Source of the DNA: Citromicrobium bathyomarinum
Lineage (GTDB): Bacteria; Pseudomonadota; Alphaproteobacteria; Sphingomonadales; Sphingomonadaceae
Direction of reading: 5' to 3'
Length of the DNA: 64,000 nucleotides
Assembly: GCA_001306305.2 (NCBI GenBank)
Contig: CP155577.1
Location: 3,207,501 to 3,271,500 of the forward strand
Position 1 is the first letter of the stretch. Every line of letters starts with the position of its first letter. The translations under genes were made by a program, and so were the position numbers. Positions 42,735 through 51,632 of the stretch are shown here, piece after piece. Below the pieces are notes generated by a model. The model saw only the letters and a program-made list of their open reading frames with translations. It did not search any database and was not told the origin of the DNA.

Positions 42735-44258
42735 ATGGCTGCGGATCCGCAGATGACGCTGGACGAGCGACTGCTCGGCCCGGTGACCAATGTCGCAGAT
42801 TTTATCTGGGGCGGAACCTGGGACGGGGTAGAGGTGCTGCCCTTCCCGCCGCTAGCGATCGTGCTGCTGGGCGCAGGCCTGTGGTTCATGATCGGCCTCA
42901 GGTTCTATCCGATCACCAACCTAGGATCGGCGGTGAAAAACCTGTTCGCTGGCCGCAAGAAAGGCGGCGCGGGCGAGATTTCGCCGTTCGCCGCGCTCTC
43001 CACCGCGCTTTCCGGTCAGGTCGGCACGGGTAACCTCGCCGGGGTCGCGACCGCGATTGCGCTGGGTGGCCCCGGCGCGATCTTCTGGATGTGGGTCACC
43101 GCATTGTTCGGCATGGCGCTGGCCTTTGCCGAGGGCGCGCTGGCGATCCGTTATCGCGAAACCACCAGCGAAGGCACCTATCGCGGCGGCCCGATGAGCT
43201 ACATCATGATGGGTCTGGGCCCCAAGTGGACCTGGCTCGCGGTGTTCTTCTGCATCGGCACGCTGATCAGCGGTCTGGTGACCGGCAACGCGATTCAGGC
43301 GAACGCGGTCGCCGACGGCTTGAACGAACTGTTCGGCATTCAGGAATGGCTCGGCGGGCTGATCGTCGCGATTCTGGTCTTCATCGTCATCATCGGCGGG
43401 ATCAAGTCGATCGGCCGCGTCGCCGAAAGCGTCGTGCCGATCATGGCGCTGGCCTATATCGTGATGGCGATCATCGCGATCATCCTGAACATCCAGGACA
43501 TCCCGGAAACCTTCAGCCGCATCTTCGGCGGTGCGTTCAACGTGCAGTCGGCCAGCGGCGGCTTCGTCGGCGCGGCGGTGATCCTCGCGATCCGGGCGGG
43601 CGTGGCACGCGGCCTGTTCTCGAACGAGGCCGGCCAGGGCTCCACCCCGATCGCGCACGCCGTTGCGCAGACCGATGATCCGGAGTTCCAGGGCCGCATG
43701 GCGATGCTGGGCACCTTCATCGACACGATCGTGATCTGCACCATGACCGCGCTGGTGATCCTGACGGTGGAAGGCAACTTCACCCACGCCGGCCAGCCGG
43801 TGCTGCATGCGTGGCAGGCCGACCTCGACGGGTTCGCGGTGACCAGCGGCGCGTTCGCCGCCGCCTTCCCCTTCGCGATCGGCAGCATCCCGCTGGGCAC
43901 GCTGGTGGCCAGCCTCGCGCTGCTGCTGTTCGTGTTCACCACGCTGCTGACCTGGAGCTATTACGGCGAGCGGGCGATCACCTTCCTCTACGATCGCATT
44001 CCCGGATCGACGCTGGGCGGGGAGAAGATCCTCCACATGATCTGGCGAGTGCTGTGGTGCGTGGGCATCTTCATCGGTGCGAGCCGCGAGAGCGACCTGA
44101 TCTGGCGCATGGGCGACATCGCCAACGCGCTGATGGTGCTGCCCAACCTGCTCGGCCTGTTGCTGCTCTCGGGCGTGGTCTTTGCGCTGGCCCGCGGCAA
44201 CCGGACGGCGGGCAAGGACTTCCACGCGGACACGCCGGAAGAGCCCGAGGAATACTAG
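42735..44258 (+). CDS. Sodium:alanine/glycine symporter (AGCS family)
   Basis: The 507-residue protein has about ten transmembrane helices and the AGCS signatures FAALSTALSGQVGTGNLAGVATAI and GVARGLFSNEAGQGSTPIAHA. It imports alanine or glycine with Na+. GGGGGAAA precedes the ATG at 42735. It is divergent from secE and ends in a strong terminator. Confidence 0.94.
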   Translation: MAADPQMTLDERLLGPVTNVADFIWGGTWDGVEVLPFPPLAIVLLGAGLWFMIGLRFYPITNLGSAVKNLFAGRKKGGAGEISPFAALSTALSGQVGTGNLAGVATAIALGGPGAIFWMWVTALFGMALAFAEGALAIRYRETTSEGTYRGGPMSYIMMGLGPKWTWLAVFFCIGTLISGLVTGNAIQANAVADGLNELFGIQEWLGGLIVAILVFIVIIGGIKSIGRVAESVVPIMALAYIVMAIIAIILNIQDIPETFSRIFGGAFNVQSASGGFVGAAVILAIRAGVARGLFSNEAGQGSTPIAHAVAQTDDPEFQGRMAMLGTFIDTIVICTMTALVILTVEGNFTHAGQPVLHAWQADLDGFAVTSGAFAAAFPFAIGSIPLGTLVASLALLLFVFTTLLTWSYYGERAITFLYDRIPGSTLGGEKILHMIWRVLWCVGIFIGASRESDLIWRMGDIANALMVLPNLLGLLLLSGVVFALARGNRTAGKDFHADTPEEPEEY

Positions 44259-44280
44259 CGGGAAATCTCACCCCACAGGG

Positions 44281-44318
44281 AAAAGGGCCGGAGCGCAGCC
44301 AAGCGCTCCGGCCCTTTT
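44281..44318 (+). terminator. Strong bidirectional terminator after the AGCS gene
   Basis: A perfect 16-bp stem (AAAAGGGCCGGAGCGC / GCGCTCCGGCCCTTTT) has a 6-base loop. A-run and T-run flanks make it usable on both strands; it also sits just past the stop of the minus-strand 49-residue gene. Confidence 0.9.
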
Positions 44319-44338
44319 CATTTGGGTTTTCGCGATTC

Positions 44339-44488
44339 TCAGATCGCGCCGAAAAGCCGTTCCCAGAAGGTCGGCTGGTGCATCGGCTGGATCTTGCCGT
44401 ACTTCATCATCCGCATCGTTGCGTCGGTGTGCGGCTGAGGGGTGGTCCAGCTGTCCGGACGGCTGCTACGAAAAGGCATGCTCGACAT
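44339..44488 (-). CDS. Small protein, 49 residues
   Basis: The frame starts MSSMPFRSSRPDSW, has HTDATMRMMKYGKIQPMHQP in the middle and ends FWERLFGAI. AGGAG lies 7 bases before the ATG, and the strong shared terminator follows the stop by 20 bases. This gene-like framing supports a real gene. It is Met- and His-rich, with an amphipathic C-terminal end that could touch the membrane. No family is recognised. Confidence 0.65.
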   Translation of the reverse strand: MSSMPFRSSRPDSWTTPQPHTDATMRMMKYGKIQPMHQPTFWERLFGAI

Positions 44489-44684
44489 TGGTCAACTCCT
44501 GATTGGGGCACGGAAGTGCATCATGCCGCGAAAAATGCACGCCTCGTGAGTCCCGTTCCCGAGATTGCTGTGGGAACAAAAGGGAGCGATCGCGAACCAC
44601 GCTCAAGCCCAGCGATTCCGCAGGGTTCCCCGGCAACCTCGATTTTTCGGATGTGTGGCAATCGGGGCGCAATGCCCGATGAGG
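44489..44684. other. Intergenic region upstream of the 49-residue gene
   Basis: 196 bases with no gene. GGGAAC occurs in both orientations, but no EcfG-type -10 follows at the required spacing. Nothing else was recognised. Confidence 0.4.
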
Positions 44685-45125
44685 CTACCAAGTGCCGGTG
44701 TTTTCCATCGACGCCCACGGCTCTTGCGGGGGCAGCGATTCGCCCTTCTGGAGCAGCTCGATCGAAATTCCGTCGGGCGACCGGATGAAGGCCATGTGCC
44801 CGTCGCGCGGGGGGCGGTTGATCGTCACCCCGGCGGAGCGCAACCGCTCGCAGGTCGCGTAGATATCGTCCACGCGGTAGGCGAGATGGCCGAAATTGCG
44901 GCCCCCGCTATATTCTTCCGGGTCCCAGTTATAGGTCAGCTCGACCGTCGGCGCCTTGTGCTCACGCGCGCGTTCCTCGTCGCCGGGAGCGGCCAGGAAC
45001 ACCAGCGTGAAACGACCCGCCTCCACTTCCGTACGCGCAACCTCGACCAGGCCAAGCTTGCCGCAGAAGAAATCGAGCGATTCGTCGAGATCGCTCACCC
45101 GGATCATCGTGTGGAGGTATTCCAT
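44685..45125 (-). CDS. gloA: Lactoylglutathione lyase (glyoxalase I)
   Basis: The 146-residue protein has the GloA pattern: [20 protein letters not shown] with metal His5, [27 protein letters not shown] with the Glu and second His, and ISIELLQKG with the last Glu. It converts the methylglyoxal-glutathione hemithioacetal to S-lactoylglutathione. It is followed on the same strand by the 49-residue gene. Confidence 0.9.
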   Translation of the reverse strand: MEYLHTMIRVSDLDESLDFFCGKLGLVEVARTEVEAGRFTLVFLAAPGDEERAREHKAPTVELTYNWDPEEYSGGRNFGHLAYRVDDIYATCERLRSAGVTINRPPRDGHMAFIRSPDGISIELLQKGESLPPQEPWASMENTGTW

Positions 45126-45164
45126 CGTCGCGATTCCCCGCTTGGCTGACGGTAGAGAAGGGAA

Positions 45165-45240
45165 TGGCAGGGGCGAAGGGACTCGAACCCATGACCCTCG
45201 GTTTTGGAGACCGATGCTCTACCAACTGAGCTACACCCCT
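45165..45240 (-). tRNA. tRNA-Trp (CCA)
   Basis: The 76-base cloverleaf starts AGGGGTG and ends CGCCCCT-G-CCA, with the acceptor pairing throughout (one T-G pair). The D loop has AGCTCAGTTGGTAGAGC, the anticodon loop TCTCCAAAA with anticodon CCA, and the T arm GGGTTCGAGTCCC. The CCA end is encoded. In many Proteobacteria tRNA-Trp sits right before secE; here about 2.7 kb lies between. Confidence 0.97.
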
Positions 45241-45254
45241 GCAGGCGGATGCGC

Positions 45255-45283
45255 GCTCTAGGGCGCAGGCGACGGATTGGCAA
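45255..45283 (-). promoter_or_regulatory. tRNA-Trp promoter
   Basis: On the minus strand TTGCCA (complement of 45278-45283) and TAGAGC (complement of 45255-45260) are exactly 17 bases apart. The -10 box ends 14 bases before the tRNA 5' end. Confidence 0.55.
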
Positions 45284-45358
45284 GCACCTTGCGCGTCCAG
45301 TGTATTATCTCGCGCATCTTATGGCATGCGATGGCCTGTGCTAGAATAACAGGTGACC

Positions 45359-46045
45359 ATGCTGCCGATCGTCCCCCCTCCGGTCCTGCTCTCCGCCTAC
45401 GCCCAGGGCCTGTTCCCGATGGCGGAAAGCCGCCGCGATCAGGATATCTTCTGGGTCGAACCGCGCGAGCGCGCAATCATTCCGATCGGCGGCTTTCACT
45501 GTTCGCGCTCGCTCGCCCGCACGATCCGGCGCGATGTCTTCACCATCACCGTCGATTCGGATTTCGCCGGCACGATCGTCGAATGCGCAGCCCCGCGCGC
45601 TGATGCGGAGGACACCTGGATCAGCGGACGGATCGCGGCGAGTTACCAGCGGCTGCACGAGGTCGGCCATGCGCACTCGATCGAGTGCCGTCAGAATGGC
45701 GAGCTGGTCGGCGGGGTGTACGGAGTCGCGTTCGACCGGGTGTTCTGCGGAGAAAGCATGTTCAGCCGCCGCACCGACGCGTCCAAGGTTGCGCTCGGCT
45801 GGCTACTGGCGTTGCTGGAGCGCGCCGGATGCGAGCTGTTCGACTGCCAGTTCATGACCGGCCATCTCGCCTCGCTCGGCGCGATCCCGATCCCGCAGTC
45901 CGAATATCTGGAACGGCTCCACGCCGCACACGGGCCGCAGCGGCTGAGCCTGCCGCAGGCGCTCGCCGAAGTGCAGGCCGAGGCGGCTCAGTCTTCCTCT
46001 TCACCCGGGAAGCTCATCGCGCAGCTTTTGACCCAGACATCGTAG
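45359..46045 (+). CDS. aat: Leucyl/phenylalanyl-tRNA-protein transferase
   Basis: The 228-residue enzyme adds Leu or Phe to N-terminal Lys/Arg of proteins for the N-end rule (ClpAPS). AYAQGLFPMAE, FWVEPRERAIIP, SVYGVAF-like GGVYGVAFDRVFCGESMFSR and LFDCQFMTGHLASLGA are diagnostic. A TAGAAT -10-like box at 45342-45347 lies so close that the mRNA would have almost no leader. A GTG at 45353 is an alternative start. The end overlaps the convergent DUF2155 gene by 58 bases. Confidence 0.95.
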   Translation: MLPIVPPPVLLSAYAQGLFPMAESRRDQDIFWVEPRERAIIPIGGFHCSRSLARTIRRDVFTITVDSDFAGTIVECAAPRADAEDTWISGRIAASYQRLHEVGHAHSIECRQNGELVGGVYGVAFDRVFCGESMFSRRTDASKVALGWLLALLERAGCELFDCQFMTGHLASLGAIPIPQSEYLERLHAAHGPQRLSLPQALAEVQAEAAQSSSSPGKLIAQLLTQTS

Positions 46046-46509
46046 ATCGGGTGTTCGACCACGTTGAGGCTGGGCGAATTGCGGAACAGCCAGCCCGAGA
46101 ACACCTTGTTCCAGCTCCGCTCCGTCTCCGCGCCGCGCCGCTCGCGCACGAACACCTGCACGAAGGCGCCTTCGTCCTGCGGTAGCTCCCACGGGGTGGT
46201 CTTCTCGCAGGCGCGCAGGCGAATCACCACATCGCCCACCCGAGTCGCCTCACCCGGCTTCATCTCGAAGTCGCGGCTGACATTGTTGCGCTTGTTGAGC
46301 AGGCCGATCGTCGCCACCCGCTCGGCCATCGGCGTACCGATATCCTCGCCATCAGGCCGGCTGGTCGCGGTGCCGCCCTTGGCCAGCTCTTCGGGAACCT
46401 CGGTCTCGATCGGGGTGGGATCGGGCGTTTCGGAGTTGCACGCCGCCAGGGTCAACACGGACAGCGGCAGTGCAGCCAGCAGCAGGGAAACAGGCCTGCG
46501 CATGGTCAT
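45988..46509 (-). CDS. DUF2155 lipoprotein
   Basis: The 173-residue protein has a lipobox TLAAC. The DUF2155 core follows: ATIGLLNKRNNVSRDFEMKPGEA, VRLRACEKTTPWE-type RLRACEKTTPWELPQDEGAFVQVF and FSGWLFRNSPSLNVVEHPIYDVWVKSC. The function is unknown; it is widespread in Alphaproteobacteria next to NDUFA12 and aat. The ATG overlaps the TAA of the NDUFA12 gene by one base. Confidence 0.9.
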   Translation of the reverse strand: MTMRRPVSLLLAALPLSVLTLAACNSETPDPTPIETEVPEELAKGGTATSRPDGEDIGTPMAERVATIGLLNKRNNVSRDFEMKPGEATRVGDVVIRLRACEKTTPWELPQDEGAFVQVFVRERRGAETERSWNKVFSGWLFRNSPSLNVVEHPIYDVWVKSCAMSFPGEEED

Positions 46510-46931
46510 TACTCGCCCGGAGTCCACGCCTCGTAATCGCCGGTCGCACGCGCGCGCCGACCGCCGCGTTCCAGCGCGCCGCTGGGCAGGTAGGCCTGCG
46601 CCGATCCGGTGGCGTTGGGGGAATAGTCCGCTTCCCAGATGCGCGGCGGGGGCAGATGGCTCTCGGGCACATCCTCGCCCGCACCGTGCAGCCAGCCGTG
46701 CCATTCCGCGGGCACGCGGCTGGCATCATTGGCGCCATCGTAGATCACCCAGCGCCGCTCGGTACCGGTGTACGACCCTGCGGTGGGCGTATGCTTCCGC
46801 TTCGCCTTGGCGCGATAATACTTGTTGCCGAACGCGTCGGTGCCGACGTGTTCGCCATTGCGCGAGGTAAACAGCGCGGTGCCGATGGTCGCGCCATCCC
46901 ACCAGGTGAAGATCTTGCCGAGGATGTTCAT
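46509..46931 (-). CDS. NDUFA12-family NADH:ubiquinone oxidoreductase accessory subunit
   Basis: The 140-residue protein begins MNILGKIFTWWDGATIGTALFT, with HVGTDAFGNKYYRAK and RRWVIYDGANDASRVPAEWHGWLH. It is the bacterial homologue of the complex I accessory subunit NDUFA12 (B17.2), known from alphaproteobacterial complex I. It is coupled to DUF2155 downstream. Confidence 0.93.
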   Translation of the reverse strand: MNILGKIFTWWDGATIGTALFTSRNGEHVGTDAFGNKYYRAKAKRKHTPTAGSYTGTERRWVIYDGANDASRVPAEWHGWLHGAGEDVPESHLPPPRIWEADYSPNATGSAQAYLPSGALERGGRRARATGDYEAWTPGE

Positions 46932-47025
46932 TGCGGTTGGCGGACTAGCGCAAGCCCGGTGCCGGGCCAAGCCGCTTTCACACGTGGTCTGCACTCGGCC
47001 CTGCATTCTGCCCGGCCACTCGCCC

Positions 47026-47523
47026 CTACCACTCTACCGCGTCGCCCGGCCCGATCCCCAGCTCCGCCGCGCGTCCGCCGGGAATCTCCAGCACGGCGGA
47101 GGTCGGCCCCAACGCGCTGACGCTGTCGAGCGAATAGGGCGTGGTCTCAGCGGCGATGTTGATGATCTTGCGGTCCTGCCCGATAAAAATGATGTCCAGC
47201 GGGAGCGGGGTGTTCTTCATCCAGAAGCTGGCGACATCGCCCTGACGCGGGAAAATCATCGCCTCGTCGGGCCCCAGCTGGGTGCGGAACATCAGCCCGC
47301 GGGCCTGCTCCTCCTGCGTTGCCGCGACTTCGGCAGCGAAGCGATGCTCACCCTTGCCAGTCGAAATGGTGACCGGGACGATCTCCAGTCCCGACTCAGG
47401 ATGGACCGTCTGCTCCGACGCCGCGCTCGCGCCGGTCGCCTGCGAATCGGTTGCGGTCTGCGGCGAACAGGCTGCCATCAGCAGCATCGCCGCCCCGCTC
47501 AGTACCCAGCGTCCGATGCCCAT
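47026..47523 (-). CDS. DUF192 lipoprotein
   Basis: The 165-residue lipoprotein (lipobox LMAAC) has the DUF192 core EVAATQEEQARGLMFRTQLGPDEAMIF, FWMKNTPLPLDIIFI and a C-terminal VLEIPGGRAAELGIGPGD. The function is unknown; the fold is a small beta barrel. Its start lies within the last 25 bases of recX. Confidence 0.9.
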   Translation of the reverse strand: MGIGRWVLSGAAMLLMAACSPQTATDSQATGASAASEQTVHPESGLEIVPVTISTGKGEHRFAAEVAATQEEQARGLMFRTQLGPDEAMIFPRQGDVASFWMKNTPLPLDIIFIGQDRKIINIAAETTPYSLDSVSALGPTSAVLEIPGGRAAELGIGPGDAVEW

Positions 47524-48059
47524 TCCTCTGCCTCTTGCTCGCTCGCGGCGTCGATCAGCGCCCGCGCAGTGTCGAAATCATGGCCCGCGCGCACCAGCGC
47601 GGCAAGCTGCTTCTCGCGCCCCTTGGGATCGTTCGGGCGCTCCCCGAACGGGCCCAGCCGCCGCCTGCGGGCGAAGGCCAGCGCGGCGGCGCGGCCTTCC
47701 GCCTCGCTCGGCTCCACGCCTTCCAGCGACTCGGTATCTACGCCGGCATGGTGCAGCGCCTGGCTCACCCGCCGCGCGCCATAGCCGCGCCTGAGCAGGT
47801 CGCGCGTGCGCACTTCTGCAAAGACCTCGTCGTTGACGTAACCGAGCTCGACCAGCCGCTCGACCAGTTCGTCAAGATCGGGTTCATCATCCCCCGCCCA
47901 TCCCCGCTGGCGCAACTTGCGTTGCAGATAATGCTTGAGTCGGGCCGCAGTGGTCGCGTAGCGGCCTGCATAGCCAAGCGCGAGATCGCGCAGCGAAGTG
48001 CCGTCCAAAGGCGGCACAGGCTTTCGCTGGCGTCGCGAAGTCTGGTGGGGTTCGCCCAT
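47499..48059 (-). CDS. recX: Regulatory protein RecX
   Basis: The 186-residue protein has RecX three-helix repeats: LRDLALGYAGRYATTAARLKHYLQRKL, LDELVERLVELGYVNDEVFAEVRTRDLLRRGYG and LAALVRAGHDFDTARALID. It modulates RecA filaments. The ATG at 48059 is preferred to an in-frame GTG at 48077. recA is not in the window. Confidence 0.9.
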   Translation of the reverse strand: MGEPHQTSRRQRKPVPPLDGTSLRDLALGYAGRYATTAARLKHYLQRKLRQRGWAGDDEPDLDELVERLVELGYVNDEVFAEVRTRDLLRRGYGARRVSQALHHAGVDTESLEGVEPSEAEGRAAALAFARRRRLGPFGERPNDPKGREKQLAALVRAGHDFDTARALIDAASEQEAEEWASDAGY

Positions 48060-48190
48060 GGGACATAATGATGCCACACTCCTTGAGGATTGGAACCGCC
48101 CTCATGAAGGGATTGATGAAAGTTAATGCTGGCACGACCGCCCCAGACCACGCGCATTCGCGCCAGATCTCTTCACGGTTCGGATAACGG

Positions 48191-49957
48191 GTGACGATAA
48201 CCCCTATGCTCAAAGAACAACTGGCTCCCACGCCCAATGATTGCGCGCTGCCGCGCCGTCGTGCCGATTTCGCCACCTTCAGCGAGGCTATCAATTACGC
48301 GGCGCGCAGCGAGAAGGGCCTCAACTTCCACGACATGCGCGGCACGCTGGAGCGGGCCTATACCTACCGCGAAATGCGCGCCGACGCGCTGGAGATGGCG
48401 CAGCGGCTGGTCGCATCGGGGATCGAGCCGCAGGATCGCGTCGCGCTGATCGCGGAAACCTCGCCCGAATTCGCCGCGCTGTTCTGCGCCTGCATCTATG
48501 CCGGGGCCTGGCCCGTTCCGCTGCCCCTGCCGACCGGCTTCGGCGGCAAGGACGGCTATATCGATCAGCTGGTGGTCCAGCTGCAAAGTTCCGACCCCAA
48601 GATCCTGATCTATCCGCCCGAAATCGACGAGATGGCGAAGGCCGCAGCGGACCGGCAGGGCTGCGAGGGGATCGACTGGGACAGCTTCGCAACCCGCGAC
48701 AAGGCGGATGCCGAGCTGCCGCAGGTCAACCCGGAAGACATCTGCTACCTGCAGTATTCCTCCGGCTCGACCCGCTTCCCCACGGGGGTCGCGGTGACCC
48801 ACAAGGCGCTGCTGCACAATCTCTACGGCCATTCGAGCGCGATGGACCTTGGCACCAATGATCGCGTGGTCAGCTGGCTGCCGTGGTATCACGACATGGG
48901 GCTGGTCGGCTGTTTCCTCAGCGTGATCGCCAACCAGGTCTCGATCGACTATCTCAAGACCGAGCATTTCGCGCGCCGTCCGCTCGCCTGGCTCGATCTG
49001 ATCAGCCGCAACCAAGGCAACACGCTGTCGTACTCGCCGACCTTCGGTTACGACATCTGCGCGCGCCGCATTTCCAGCCAGAGCGATGTCGGCAACCGCT
49101 TCGACCTGTCGCGCTGGCGCACCGCGGGCAACGGCGCGGACATGATCCGGCCCGACGTGATGCAGAACTTCGTCAACGCCTTTGCCGATGCGGGCTTCAA
49201 GGCATCCGCCTTTACCCCGAGCTATGGCCTGGCAGAGGCGACGCTGGCGGTCACCGTGATGCCGCCGGGCGAAGGCATCCGGGTCGAGCTGGTCGAGGAA
49301 GAGCGCCTTTCTGGCGCGCGCCGCAATCTCAACCGGCCCGCCCGCTATCGCGCGATCGTCAATTGCGGCAGGCCGCTGCCCGACATGGAGGTCGAAATCC
49401 GTGGCGAGGGTAACGAGATCAAGTCCGACCACCAGATCGGCAAGGTCTGGTGCCGCGGCCCCAGCATCATGCATTCCTACTTCCGCAATCAGGAAGCGAC
49501 CGAGGAATGCCTGATCCCGAGCGATGACGGCAAGGGCTCCTGGCTCGATACCGGCGACATGGGCTACATGGCCGACGGCTACCTGTTCATCGTCGGCCGG
49601 GCGAAGGACATGATCATCATCAACGGCAAGAACCACTGGCCGCAGGATATCGAGTGGGCGGTGGAGCAGCTCCCCGGCTTCAACCACGGCGACATCGCGG
49701 CCTTCTCTGTCGAGCGTGAGGATGGCGAGGAGGCACCAGCCGTGCTGGTCCACTGCCGCGTCTCCGACCCCGAGGAACGCCGCGTGCTGCGCGAGCGGAT
49801 TCGCGAGAAGGTACAATCGGTCACCGGGATGCAGTGCCTGGTCGAACTGGTGCCGCCGCGCACCCTGCCGCGCACCTCGTCGGGCAAGCTCAGCCGCGCG
49901 AAGGCGAAGCGGCTGTACCTCTCCGGCGAAATCCAGCCCTACAGCCTGGCGGCCTGA
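48191..49957 (+). CDS. Fatty acyl-AMP ligase (FAAL)
   Basis: The 588-residue adenylate-forming enzyme has YLQYSSGSTRFPTG (P-loop-like A3 core), WLPWYHDMGLVG, SYGLAEATLAV, and LDTGDMGYMADGYLFIVGRAKDMIIINGKNHWPQDIE near the hinge. These match FAALs, which form acyl-adenylates and pass them to acyl carrier proteins rather than CoA. No carrier protein or polyketide synthase is adjacent. The start is GTG 48191 or ATG 48206. Confidence 0.9.
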   Translation: MTITPMLKEQLAPTPNDCALPRRRADFATFSEAINYAARSEKGLNFHDMRGTLERAYTYREMRADALEMAQRLVASGIEPQDRVALIAETSPEFAALFCACIYAGAWPVPLPLPTGFGGKDGYIDQLVVQLQSSDPKILIYPPEIDEMAKAAADRQGCEGIDWDSFATRDKADAELPQVNPEDICYLQYSSGSTRFPTGVAVTHKALLHNLYGHSSAMDLGTNDRVVSWLPWYHDMGLVGCFLSVIANQVSIDYLKTEHFARRPLAWLDLISRNQGNTLSYSPTFGYDICARRISSQSDVGNRFDLSRWRTAGNGADMIRPDVMQNFVNAFADAGFKASAFTPSYGLAEATLAVTVMPPGEGIRVELVEEERLSGARRNLNRPARYRAIVNCGRPLPDMEVEIRGEGNEIKSDHQIGKVWCRGPSIMHSYFRNQEATEECLIPSDDGKGSWLDTGDMGYMADGYLFIVGRAKDMIIINGKNHWPQDIEWAVEQLPGFNHGDIAAFSVEREDGEEAPAVLVHCRVSDPEERRVLRERIREKVQSVTGMQCLVELVPPRTLPRTSSGKLSRAKAKRLYLSGEIQPYSLAA

Positions 49958-49973
49958 CCCCTAACCCGGCGGA

Positions 49974-51533
49974 TCATTCCGGAAGCAACCATTCGGGCTG
50001 CACGCCGCCGGTTTCGTCGCCGCCCACCGCGTCGACAGGCTGTATCCCGGCCTCGACCAGCGCCTGCCGCACGCTCGCAACCTGCGCTTCCGGCCCGCGC
50101 AGGCGCAGCGGGATGCCGATCCTACGCTGCGCCCAGATCGCCAGCCCTATCGCGCGGCGACCGGCGGCATCGGGCTCTGCGTCTTCGTTGAAGGTGATCT
50201 CCGGCAGCGCGCGCAATGGCGGTACGATGCGGATGTCCCAGTCGGGCTCCGTCGCCGCGACCCTGCGTTCCAGTTCCCGATAGGCACCCAGCGTCGCCCC
50301 TTCGAGCGGCTGCGCGGTTACCAGCGCGCGACGTCGCTGGAGATCGATGGTGATGTCATCCACCGGCACGCCGGCGAGGATCGAGAGCCGCTGCGCAATG
50401 GTATCGGCCTGCTGCCTCGCATCCTGCTGGCGCTCGCTCGCCTCGCGCAGCTGGAGCCGCTGCGCCTCCACCGCGTCGGCGCTTTCGACCTGCATGATCT
50501 GCACGCTCACCGGACGCCCCAGAGCCTCTTCCAGCTCCGCCCGCGCGCGGTCCTCCACCTGTGCGGTGCGGAACAGCGTGTCGGTATAGACCTGCGCGGT
50601 GACCTCGATCGAATCGTCGAGGAAGCGCACGGTCGGGTCGACGCTCTGCGCCTTGCCCTCGAAGGTATCGAAGAGACCGTCGCGGATCGTGCGCTCCGCC
50701 TGCGCCTCCCAGCCGATCTGGTACAGCGACAGGCCCAGCGGCACGGCCAGCGCCACGAACGCCGCGAAGATCAGGAAGGCCTGAAACCGGCTCTGCTTCT
50801 CTGTCAGCCGGGTGCTGAAGCCATACCCGCGGGCCATAGCCGTGGCGGTCAGCGCAATCGCGGTCAGGTTGGTGACGAACAGCAGCAGCGCGCCGAAGAA
50901 GACCGTCGAATTGAGCGTCGCCAGACCATAGCCGACCGCCGCCAGCGGCGGCATCAACGCGGTCGCGATCGCCACGCCGACAATCGTCCCCTCGCGCCCC
51001 CGGATCACCGCGTAGGCGCCCGCGATTGCGGAGAAGATCGCGACCATCAGGTCGAACAGGTTGGGCTGGGTGCGCGAGGCGATCTCCTCCGTCACCACCT
51101 GGATCGGGGAGAAGACCACGATCAAGGCGCAGAACAGGATCGCGATCACGGTGCCCAGCACCAGCGAGCGCACGGCCCGGCCCAGCCACCTGAAATCCCC
51201 CACCGCAAGCGCGAAGCCGACCCCCATGATGGGGTCCATCAGCGGCGCGATCAGCATCGCCCCGATGACCACCGCAGGCGAGGACAGCAGCATGCCGAGG
51301 ATCGCGATGCCGGCCGACATGCAGACCATCAGGACATAGCGTCCGGTCAGCTCGCACTCCGCGCGCCGTTTCTCGATCACCGCCTGCTGGTCGACCGTGC
51401 CTGCGACCTCGATCGTCCACCAGCGGTTGAAGGCCTTGGCCACGTAGTCGATCCCGATACGACGTTTGCCGGTCGAATTATTCGCGACAGACTGGTCCGT
51501 CGTCTGCGAAGGAGAACTGGTGGGCGATTGCAT
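49974..51533 (-). CDS. DUF389 membrane protein (TIGR00341-like)
   Basis: The 519-residue protein has an N-terminal cytoplasmic part and about five to six helices with GMLLSSPAVVIGAMLIAPLMDPIMG and GREGTIVGVAIATALMPPLAAVGYGLA, typical of DUF389. A long periplasmic C-terminal domain (about 250 residues) contains a coiled coil near EAQRLQLREASERQQDARQQ. The function is unknown. It is convergent with the FAAL gene and divergent from telA. Confidence 0.87.
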   Translation of the reverse strand: MQSPTSSPSQTTDQSVANNSTGKRRIGIDYVAKAFNRWWTIEVAGTVDQQAVIEKRRAECELTGRYVLMVCMSAGIAILGMLLSSPAVVIGAMLIAPLMDPIMGVGFALAVGDFRWLGRAVRSLVLGTVIAILFCALIVVFSPIQVVTEEIASRTQPNLFDLMVAIFSAIAGAYAVIRGREGTIVGVAIATALMPPLAAVGYGLATLNSTVFFGALLLFVTNLTAIALTATAMARGYGFSTRLTEKQSRFQAFLIFAAFVALAVPLGLSLYQIGWEAQAERTIRDGLFDTFEGKAQSVDPTVRFLDDSIEVTAQVYTDTLFRTAQVEDRARAELEEALGRPVSVQIMQVESADAVEAQRLQLREASERQQDARQQADTIAQRLSILAGVPVDDITIDLQRRRALVTAQPLEGATLGAYRELERRVAATEPDWDIRIVPPLRALPEITFNEDAEPDAAGRRAIGLAIWAQRRIGIPLRLRGPEAQVASVRQALVEAGIQPVDAVGGDETGGVQPEWLLPE

Positions 51534-51632
51534 ATGTGCGCCATATCGCGGAAAACGCGCCCGGCCAAAGCTTGAAACGCGTGTCTTGCGCGACTAATAC
51601 AGTCATTGAAGCAGAAGGATTTTTGACCTCTC

